Positions 42,987 to 50,489 of a stretch of DNA of 64,000 bases are shown here, piece by piece; positions within the stretch are counted from its first letter, which is position 1; every line of letters begins with the position of its first letter. Source of the DNA: UBA1794 sp031552405 (GTDB taxonomy: Bacteria > Bacteroidota > Bacteroidia > Bacteroidales > Bacteroidaceae); NCBI GenBank assembly GCA_031552405.1, contig JAVBMN010000017.1, positions 1 through 64,000 on the forward strand, given 5' to 3'. A model generated the notes under the pieces. The model was not told the origin of the DNA and made no database searches. It saw only the letters and a program-made list of their open reading frames with translations. The position numbers were made by a program, and so were the translations under genes.

Positions 42987-45011
42987 ATGGTGAAGATAAT
43001 TCAAAGTATCAGTGTGGGAACCTTGGCTTTGCTGTTCTTGTGCAGTTGGGATTCCGGTAATAAGATTGTGGTGGATCTGAAGAAGAAAGGTGCGCCTGTA
43101 TCTTCATCCTTCTATGGCATTTTCTTTGAGGAGATTAACCATGCGGGTGATGGAGGGCTGTATGCAGAGCTGGTACAGAACCGCAGTTTTGAGGACGGTC
43201 AGCTTCCCGAAGGTTTTGGCCTGAAAGGGAATATTATTGTTCCGCCATCAGTAGTCAATCACCTTACAGGGAAGGTTAACCAGATAGAAGATCGAAAGAT
43301 GCGGTGGAATCCCGATCCGATCCGAGGTTGGTCTTTGCAGGCAAAAGATCCCGAAGCTGCCAGCATAAAAGTAATCAAAGAACATCCCCGTTTCAATGCA
43401 GCACCCCATAATTTGGAGGTAGCTATTAATGACGCTTCTCAAGAAATACACTTGGTGAATAGTGGCTATTGGGGAATGAATGTTGTGGCTGGCGCAAAGT
43501 ATCACTTACGCACCATTGTTCGTGTTTCGGCTGATTATAAGGGTACCATACAAGCCCGACTGCTTTCCGAGGAAGGGAAAGTGTTGGCTTCCTGCCCCAT
43601 CAAAGTCTCAAAGCCGGGGGAGTGGTGCGAAATACATGAAACTCTTCGCTCCACAGGAGCCGACCCTAAAGCCCGACTTGTTTTAGCTTTTAATGCTCCG
43701 GGAAAGGTGTGGCTGGATTATGTTTCTTTATTCCCGGAGGCAACTTTCAAGGGGCGGCCCAATGGACTTCGCAAGGATATTGCACAGATGATAGCCGATT
43801 TGAAACCCTCCTTTGTGCGTTGGCCCGGAGGCACAATCGTGGGAGGTATCACATTAGATACCCGCATGGATTGGAAGAAGATGCTGGGCGACCCAGCCTC
43901 CAGACCTGGAGAAATAGTCACATGGGGATACCGTTGCTCTTACGGCCTGGGTTATTATGAAATGTTGCAGTTTAGCGAAGACATTGGTGCCGACTTCATG
44001 TTTGTGTGTAATATGGGTCTTGGCGACCAGTACCGCATGGGAGATGCTTGTCCCACAGAGGAAATAGAACTTTATATAGATGATTGCCTCAATGCCATAG
44101 AATATGCCATTGGCGATAAAGCGACTATGTGGGGAGCGCGTCGCGCTGCTGATGGGCACCCCGAACCCTTCTCCCTGAAGTATGTGGAAGTAGGGAATGA
44201 ACACTGGGGGGAGGAATACAAACGGCGTTTTGCCCTCTTTTATGATGCGATCAAAGTGCGTTATCCCCAGCTAAAGGTGATCTATAACGCCCAAGAGTTC
44301 AAGGCCGATACGGTGGAGCAGGTAAAAACCGATTTGATTGATCCTCATTTTTATGAAAACCCGAAAGGCTTTTACCGGAAGAATAACTTCTTCGATAACC
44401 ACCCTAGGGGTAAATATACGGTGTATGTAGGCGAATATGCCTGCAATTCAGGTGTGGGGGCCGGCAATATGGCTGGCGCACTTTCCGAAGCGGCGTTTAT
44501 TGACGGAATGGAACGTAATGGAGATCTGGTTACAATGACCTCTTTTGCTCCCTTGCTTGAAAATATGAATGATCGTAGGTGGCCCGTTAACCTGATCCGT
44601 TTTAACTCTGAAAAAGCATTCGGCCGGAGTTCGTATTACGTACAAAAGATGGCTTCTTGGAATCGCCCTGACTATACTGTATGGAATAGCTTACACAATG
44701 AAAAGGGGGATACGTTGCGGTTGCAATTCATGTCCTCGGGCATTGATGAATCTTCAGGAGAACTGATTCTGAAATTTGTAAATGGCTCTGAGAAGATCTG
44801 CTCAACCACTATCCGGGTAGAAGGAGCGACCAAAGTGAATCAGAAAGGTACGGTAATTACTCTTGCTGCGACCGATGCGAAGGACGAGAACTCTCTTGAG
44901 GACCCTCTCAAGATATATCCGCAGGAAAGCAGCTTTGACAAGTTTGGGAAATCATTTGTCTATGACTTTGCTCCCTACTCCTATACAGTTTTACGTATCT
45001 CATTTAAATAG
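42987..45011 (+). CDS. GH51 alpha-L-arabinofuranosidase
   Basis: The 674-residue protein has a probable lipoprotein signal (LLFLC then SWDSG), so it is likely anchored in the membrane. It has a CBM-like insert (about 100-250) and a GH51 (beta/alpha)8 domain. The general acid/base is Glu405 in EVGNEHWG and the nucleophile is Glu483 in VGEYAC. It should remove arabinofuranose side chains from RG-I arabinan or arabinogalactan. It lies 48 bp after the lyase and 12 bp before the GH43 gene, so the three are likely one operon. Confidence 0.93.
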   Translation: MVKIIQSISVGTLALLFLCSWDSGNKIVVDLKKKGAPVSSSFYGIFFEEINHAGDGGLYAELVQNRSFEDGQLPEGFGLKGNIIVPPSVVNHLTGKVNQIEDRKMRWNPDPIRGWSLQAKDPEAASIKVIKEHPRFNAAPHNLEVAINDASQEIHLVNSGYWGMNVVAGAKYHLRTIVRVSADYKGTIQARLLSEEGKVLASCPIKVSKPGEWCEIHETLRSTGADPKARLVLAFNAPGKVWLDYVSLFPEATFKGRPNGLRKDIAQMIADLKPSFVRWPGGTIVGGITLDTRMDWKKMLGDPASRPGEIVTWGYRCSYGLGYYEMLQFSEDIGADFMFVCNMGLGDQYRMGDACPTEEIELYIDDCLNAIEYAIGDKATMWGARRAADGHPEPFSLKYVEVGNEHWGEEYKRRFALFYDAIKVRYPQLKVIYNAQEFKADTVEQVKTDLIDPHFYENPKGFYRKNNFFDNHPRGKYTVYVGEYACNSGVGAGNMAGALSEAAFIDGMERNGDLVTMTSFAPLLENMNDRRWPVNLIRFNSEKAFGRSSYYVQKMASWNRPDYTVWNSLHNEKGDTLRLQFMSSGIDESSGELILKFVNGSEKICSTTIRVEGATKVNQKGTVITLAATDAKDENSLEDPLKIYPQESSFDKFGKSFVYDFAPYSYTVLRISFK

Positions 45012-45023
45012 AAATAAAAACGT

Positions 45024-46415
45024 ATGAAATATTGGATTTTCTTATCTCTATTGGCATTAGTCGGCTGGACGGCAAACGCCGCAAATGCATCTTCTGATGC
45101 TGCCCCCTTGGTGCGGAATGGCGTTCCGTGGTTTGACAATCAAGGGAAGATAGTGAATGCTCACGGCGCTTGCATTGTAGAAGACAATGGAAAGTATTAC
45201 CTGTTTGGAGAGTGGAAATCAGACAACAGCAATTCTTTTCCCGGCTTTAGCTGCTATTCATCGGATGACCTTGTCAACTGGAAGTTTGAGAATGTGGTAC
45301 TGCCCATGCAAAAGGACGGCATCCTGGGCCCGAATCGGGTAGGAGAGCGGGTGAAAGTAATGAAATGCCCCTCTACAGGAGAGTATGTGATGTACATGCA
45401 CGCGGATGATATGGGATACAAAGATCCGCAAATAGGGTATGCCACATGCAAGACCATTGCAGGCGACTATACATTCCACGGCCCTCTACTCTATAAAGGC
45501 AAGCCCATTCGCCGGTGGGATATGGGTGCATTTCAGGATTCTGACGGTACTGGTTACTTGTTGATTCACCACGGTATTATCTACCGTTTGAGCAAGGACT
45601 ACCGCTCGGCGGAGGTTGTAGTGTTGAACAGTCTTAAGAATTCAGGCGAATCTCCCGCCATGTTTAAAAAGAACGGACTTTATTACATGCTCTATTCCGG
45701 GCTTACCAGCTGGGAGAAGAATGACAACTTCTACTTTACGGCACCTGCTGTGGAAGGGCCTTGGACGTATCAGGGACTGTTCGCTCCGAAAGGAACATTG
45801 ACTCACAATTCGCAAACCACCTTTGTGTTCCCGCTGGTGCGTGGCAATGATACGATTCCGATGTTCATGGGCGACCGCTGGTCGTACCCGCATCAGGCCT
45901 CGGCGGCCACCTACGTATGGCTGCCTATGCAGGTGAATGGAGAGAAACTCTCCATACCCGAAAGCTGGGAGGCGTGGGATGTGACTACGTTAGCACCGAG
46001 AAATCCATGTAACGAGGGGAAGAAAGTCAGCCATAATCAATTCAAATTCAAAGACAAATATGAATGGGAACGGAAGGATAACTATTTGACTTCCAATGCT
46101 AAGAGCAGCCAATTGATCATTCCTTTCAAAGGAAACAAAGTAGCCGTTGTGGGCGAAACCAACCCTGGTGGAGGGTATGCACAGATGCGCATACTCAATA
46201 ATAAGAACGAAGAGGTGTATTGCTCATTGGTCGACTTCTACAGCAAGAAAACAAACCGGGCTACGCGCTTCATAAGTCCGAAACTCAAGAAAGGCAACTA
46301 CACCCTGATTATTGAAGTCACCGGAATTATCCCCGAATGGTTCAAGAAAAACGGCGACCGCTTTGGCAGCAGCGACTGCTATGTGACTGTAGAAGACATC
46401 TTTGTGTTTGAGTAG
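45024..46415 (+). CDS. GH43-family glycosidase (galactan-active type)
   Basis: The 463-residue precursor has a signal peptide (about 1-20, ending NAA). A five-bladed propeller follows, with VNAHGACIVEDNGKYYLFGEW near the N terminus, the acidic RWDMGAFQDSDGTGYLL and the general-acid region GESPAMFKKNGLYYMLYSG. The NAHG...YYLFGE start resembles the GH43 branch of exo-beta-1,3-galactanases, in which the usual N-terminal catalytic Asp is replaced. A C-terminal beta domain (about 340-463) is CBM-like. It probably trims galactan or arabinogalactan side chains of RG-I; arabinanase activity is not excluded. Confidence 0.82.
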   Translation: MKYWIFLSLLALVGWTANAANASSDAAPLVRNGVPWFDNQGKIVNAHGACIVEDNGKYYLFGEWKSDNSNSFPGFSCYSSDDLVNWKFENVVLPMQKDGILGPNRVGERVKVMKCPSTGEYVMYMHADDMGYKDPQIGYATCKTIAGDYTFHGPLLYKGKPIRRWDMGAFQDSDGTGYLLIHHGIIYRLSKDYRSAEVVVLNSLKNSGESPAMFKKNGLYYMLYSGLTSWEKNDNFYFTAPAVEGPWTYQGLFAPKGTLTHNSQTTFVFPLVRGNDTIPMFMGDRWSYPHQASAATYVWLPMQVNGEKLSIPESWEAWDVTTLAPRNPCNEGKKVSHNQFKFKDKYEWERKDNYLTSNAKSSQLIIPFKGNKVAVVGETNPGGGYAQMRILNNKNEEVYCSLVDFYSKKTNRATRFISPKLKKGNYTLIIEVTGIIPEWFKKNGDRFGSSDCYVTVEDIFVFE

Positions 46416-46498
46416 CGAGGTGTGTGCTGAATGCCTGTATAATAATGTATTTCCACTTTATAAATTAGTATAGTATTTACCATTAAAATGTGTTTATT

Positions 46499-49357
46499 AT
46501 GAAAAAACTTAAATCTTTATTTCTGATTGCCGTGTGGGCCGCATGCTTTAACTTCATGCCGGCTTATGCAGAGGCTATCCCTCATTTACCTGTAAATGAG
46601 AGTGTGGAAGGAGTAGAAGTTGACCTCTCCTCTTTTGAACTGCCTACCGGAGACTTCACTCTGGAGGTACAATGTAATGCGAATGCATACATCTCCATTT
46701 GTGGTGTATACGAGTATACCGCTACAGAGGCGGGGAGCGTTCGTTTTGCCCGGAAGGCTGGGAAAGTAATTGTGTATGAGGGGAATACCTACAAAGCTAC
46801 GCTGGTTTCCACCGGTACCCCCTATGCGGGCATTGAAAATGTAGCCTCGGCCACGTACCTTGACGGGACAGCGTATGGACGTCAGGTAACACTCGGCCCG
46901 GACGACCACTGGGACATGACCCTGTATGTGGTGAACCCGGAATTCGATAATGCGACCATAGTGAACAAAGCGCCCACAGGTTGGATACAGACCACGAATG
47001 CCGGTACATCCAAGATCAGTGTCGTAGCAAAGGGTGACGGCTCCGTAATTGTAGGAGATCAGAACCACTGGCAGATCTATAGCGGAGGCGCCGTGAAAGG
47101 CAAGGCGTATCAGGTGATCAACAACCTGCCTTCGGGAAAGTATAAGTTTACCGCAGGTTTGTATGCCTACATAACCGGCCCGGTATACTTGTATGCCAAT
47201 ACCAATAAGATAGAAGTGACAAACGACTCTTCTGCCTATTATACAGTAGACGGTATTGTGGTGGATGGAACCCTCGAGATAGGTATGGAGATAGCCACCA
47301 CAGGAGGAACCACGCTTGAGTTCGACCATGTCACACTTGAATACTACGGTCCCGACATGGAATCGGTAATCACCGCATTTGGCGATCTGATTACTACGGT
47401 GAAAGAAACTGCTGACAGTCACATGAATGCAGCTGTAAAAACCACTCTGAACTCTGCCATTTCTTCGGCAGAAGCAATTCTGCAGAATCCTACCGAAGAG
47501 GCGATCGGACAGGCATCTACCGCGCTGAGATCAGCCAATGAGGCCGCAAAAACATCCATAGCTCAGTATGTGACCTTTAAAACGGCTATTGATACCGCTG
47601 AGGTACACGTGGCAAACTACACCGGATTCCCCGGTTATGCCGCCTACTTGCAAGTGGTGAATACCACAAAGAGCGCTTACGATGCCGCACAGATAGAGGG
47701 GGATGCGATCACCGCCCTGATCACCGCGATGCAAACGGCAGAAGTGACCTGCCTCTTGACGCAGGAAGCACCTTATGATGCTACATTTGTTATCGTAAAC
47801 CCCAGCTTCGAAAATTCCGACAGCTACAAAGGATGGGTGAACAACGGTATGCAGACTCAGAGCAATGCCTCTTTCGCGCTGAAAGTAGGAAGCCGTTATC
47901 TGGAAAAATGGGTGGCCGATGGTAACAACCTTCCCAATGTCAGCATGACACAAACCATTCACAACCTTCCCAATGGCGCGTATGAGTTGACGATTGTGGG
48001 CTTCTGCACCCAGGCCGGAATGGCCGCTGATGGGGGTTATCTCTTTGGCAATAGCGCAAAAACTGCGCTCGGAGATGCAGGAGAGTATACCCTGGAAGCG
48101 ATTGTAATGGATAACACTCTGACCTTCGGTATTATGACCGAAAATGCGACTGCCAACTGGATCGCTGCCGATGACTTCCACCTCCGTTTCGTGGGTTACA
48201 ACCTTTCTGTAGCGGTGGCTGCACTGCGGGTGATGATCTCTGACGCACAAAACCTTTACGCCAGCGGAAACCCCATGTCGGAAACACTGCTTGAGGTACT
48301 GAATACGGCCATAAATGGAGCAACCTCTGCATGCATCTCGCCCACCGACGAGGGTATGAAAGCTGCTTCGTCCACACTTAGTGCAGCAATGGATGACGTA
48401 AAAACATCCATCCAACAGTATCTTACCTTGCAGAACGAACTCGACAGACTTAGCGATCTCTGTGAAAACGGTGCCGACTTGTACCCTGACGGGCATGCCG
48501 ATTTCGTGGACACCTACTTTGATATAGCGATACTGTTTGGCGAAGGAGCGTACGACTCAGAAGGTATTATCGCCGCCATCGGGCAGCTGAAAGATGCGGA
48601 ATCCGCTTGCTACCTCTCGGGAGAACCTCCTTTGGATGCCACGTTTGCTATTCACAACCCGGGCTTTGAAAATGGAAGCTATAACAACGGTACGTATACC
48701 ACTCCCAACGGCTGGATGCTGAATGCCACCATGCCTGCAGGCGCAGATGTGCAGTTGAAGAATACACAGGCCTCAGAGGGAACCTATCGTTTCTATCTCT
48801 GGTGTGAAGGTACTGAGAACTCAATTGATTTGTACCAGGATATAGTCCTTACCAAAGGTGAATATACCCTGAAAGCTGATGTGAAAGCCCAGGTACCCGC
48901 CTCTACCTATATTTATGCAGGCATTGGAGCCGGTGCTACGAAGAGCGAAGTTCCTGCCGAAAGCTCATGGACAGCCTGGGCATCTGCCGAAGTTACTTTC
49001 ATCGTTCCTGCCAACGGCACTACTCGTATCGGCCTTTCGGCAGCAGCTATGTTCATGCTCGACAATTTCCAGCTCATGAAGATAAGCAACTATACCGATA
49101 TGGACAGCCCCTCCATCGACGACCTGTTTGTGGCAGAGATATACCCCAACCCCACGGACGGCTTGTTTACTCTGAACTTTGCCGCAACTGATACGTATCG
49201 CATCACCGTGGCAAATCTCTCAGGAAACGTATTGTCCAGCCAGACGGCTCATGCACAGACAATACAGATGGACCTCAGCATCTATCCCTCCGGTGCATAC
49301 CTCCTGACTGTGGATAACGGCGTGCAGCAGAAAACCATCAAGGTGATGAAGAAGTGA
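46499..49357 (+). CDS. Large modular secreted glycan-binding-like protein
   Basis: The 952-residue protein has a signal peptide (about 1-25, ending PAYA). It contains three jelly-roll-like modules that each open with a x-NPxFEN/D motif (about 150-285, VNPEFDNATI; about 425-565, VNPSFENSDSY; about 720-865, HNPGFENGSYN). They alternate with helical FIVAR-like spacers (about 285-420 and 565-715). The C-terminal domain (IYPNPTDGLFTLNF ... KTIKVMKK) resembles T9SS sorting domains. No glycosidase motif is seen. The last 230 residues are a near copy of those of the PL11 lyase. It probably binds or displays glycan at the surface. ATG 46499 is used instead of the GTG at 46490. Confidence 0.75.
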   Translation: MKKLKSLFLIAVWAACFNFMPAYAEAIPHLPVNESVEGVEVDLSSFELPTGDFTLEVQCNANAYISICGVYEYTATEAGSVRFARKAGKVIVYEGNTYKATLVSTGTPYAGIENVASATYLDGTAYGRQVTLGPDDHWDMTLYVVNPEFDNATIVNKAPTGWIQTTNAGTSKISVVAKGDGSVIVGDQNHWQIYSGGAVKGKAYQVINNLPSGKYKFTAGLYAYITGPVYLYANTNKIEVTNDSSAYYTVDGIVVDGTLEIGMEIATTGGTTLEFDHVTLEYYGPDMESVITAFGDLITTVKETADSHMNAAVKTTLNSAISSAEAILQNPTEEAIGQASTALRSANEAAKTSIAQYVTFKTAIDTAEVHVANYTGFPGYAAYLQVVNTTKSAYDAAQIEGDAITALITAMQTAEVTCLLTQEAPYDATFVIVNPSFENSDSYKGWVNNGMQTQSNASFALKVGSRYLEKWVADGNNLPNVSMTQTIHNLPNGAYELTIVGFCTQAGMAADGGYLFGNSAKTALGDAGEYTLEAIVMDNTLTFGIMTENATANWIAADDFHLRFVGYNLSVAVAALRVMISDAQNLYASGNPMSETLLEVLNTAINGATSACISPTDEGMKAASSTLSAAMDDVKTSIQQYLTLQNELDRLSDLCENGADLYPDGHADFVDTYFDIAILFGEGAYDSEGIIAAIGQLKDAESACYLSGEPPLDATFAIHNPGFENGSYNNGTYTTPNGWMLNATMPAGADVQLKNTQASEGTYRFYLWCEGTENSIDLYQDIVLTKGEYTLKADVKAQVPASTYIYAGIGAGATKSEVPAESSWTAWASAEVTFIVPANGTTRIGLSAAAMFMLDNFQLMKISNYTDMDSPSIDDLFVAEIYPNPTDGLFTLNFAATDTYRITVANLSGNVLSSQTAHAQTIQMDLSIYPSGAYLLTVDNGVQQKTIKVMKK

Positions 49358-49512
49358 ACCCTGCCCTTCACACCCTTCACAATCACCCTTCACCCGGAAA
49401 CACTTTGTATATCGGTGTTTCAGAAGGCGTGAAGCATGTGAAGGGGGCGTAGGGGAAAGTACATGAGAGAAGAGGCTTTGAAGCATTTGAAAGCCCCTGA
49501 TATCCTAAAGAA

Positions 49513-49705
49513 AGCCAGGCCTGCGGTTCAATAAACTCAGGCCTGGCTTTTAAAAACTCAGGCCTGAGCTTCTCGAAGTCCTGGCCTGAGTTTTTGGGAT
49601 TGCAGGCCTGCGTTTTTCTGAAACTCGTGCCCACGAGTTGAAAGATTGGTGCGCATCAGTTTTTATCTGGTGCCCACCAGTTGTTGAACTCGTGCGCACG
49701 AGTTT
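49513..49705. repeat. 22-bp-period palindrome array D (9 units)
   Basis: Nine imperfect palindromes have centres at 49519.5, 49541.5, 49562.5, 49584.5 and 49606.5 (GGCC type, e.g. CTCAGGCCTGAG), then 49630.5, 49652.5, 49673.5 and 49695.5 (GTGCGCAC type, e.g. ACTCGTGCGCACGAGT). Spacings are 22, 21, 22, 22, 24, 22, 21 and 22. The units share only dyad symmetry and A/T-rich flanks. It is the largest of four such arrays. Confidence 0.8.
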
Positions 49706-49730
49706 TGAACTTCCTACTCATATAAATCCG

Positions 49731-49870
49731 GATCAGCGGATTTTCCCAGTGGATGTCTTCTCTTTAGCTCTGAAAGAGCGTCCTACCTCAGCCTGGGGTC
49801 AATGAGCGAAGCGAATGCAGCCCCAGGAACAAACAGCCGTCAGGCACAGAGTTCTGTAAGAACGATATAC
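49731..49870. repeat. Left inverted REP-like repeat of RAYT element
   Basis: The 140-bp sequence is nearly identical, in inverted orientation, to 50237-50377, with a few mismatches and one indel. It contains a CCTGGGG / CCCCAGG hairpin around an internal AGCGAAGCGAATG, and a GCTCTGAAAGAGC palindrome. Confidence 0.85.
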
Positions 49871-49993
49871 AAGTTCCCATAGAATACCTCCCCAATCTAT
49901 TTATATAAAATGCGTCTCGATCACTTTTGGAAGCAATTTTTCTCTGGTAGTCCAGGACTTTCGCTATATTTGCCGGAAATATAATACTATGTG

Positions 49994-50234
49994 ATGGCAC
50001 AATCATTATCTCAATTGTATGTTCATATTATCTTCCATACGAAAGGGGACAATCGTATAGATAAAGCAGATAGTAACGAACTCTACTCCTATATAGGAGG
50101 TATGGGAAGCTACGATCAGGTATATTACCAATCAGACTGAACACCACAAGAAACTTTCGTTTAGAGAAGAATATTTAGTATTTCTGAAAGAGTATGGGGT
50201 GGAGTATAATGAAGACTATATTTGGACGGATTGA
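49994..50234 (+). pseudogene. REP-associated Y1 (IS200-like) transposase, internally deleted
   Basis: The frame from 49994 reads MAQSLSQLYVHIIFHTKGDN then SYIGG, the usual N terminus of Bacteroides IS200/RAYT-type transposases. It then shifts, and another frame gives NQTEHHKKLSFREEYLVFLK then YGVEYNEDYIWTD, the usual C terminus, ending at 50234. The middle, with the HUH metal site and the catalytic Tyr, is lost, so the element cannot move by itself. Long inverted REP-like repeats flank it on both sides. Confidence 0.85.
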
Positions 50235-50236
50235 CT

Positions 50237-50377
50237 GTATATCGTTCTTACAGAACTCTGTGCCTGACGGCGGTTTGTTCCTGGGGCTGCATTCGCTTCG
50301 CTCATTGACCCCAGGCTGGCGTAGGACGCTCTTTCAGAGCTAAAGGGGAAGACATCCACCGGGAAAATCCGCTGATC
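50237..50377. repeat. Right inverted REP-like repeat of RAYT element
   Basis: Inverted partner of 49731-49870, starting 2 bp after the transposase remnant's stop codon. Together the pair could form a very long hairpin around the remnant. Confidence 0.85.
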
Positions 50378-50379
50378 TA

Positions 50380-50422
50380 AAAAAACACGGGGAAGGAGTG
50401 TTTGAATCTCCTTCCCCGTGTT
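50380..50422 (-). terminator. Intrinsic terminator of htpG
   Basis: A perfect 15-bp stem (50384-50398 with 50408-50422) is followed by a T run on the minus strand, 68 bp beyond the htpG stop. Confidence 0.8.
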
Positions 50423-50489
50423 CGTTTTATACCTCTTTCCTCGTGCTGCTTTTATAAGCTGCGTATCTCGAAATACGATTTAGACAGCC

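Noticed and set aside
49513..49705. CRISPR array reading of the palindrome array
   Set aside because: There is no constant repeat of 24 bp or more with unique spacers, no cas genes nearby, and the constant feature is a 22-bp dyad spacing.
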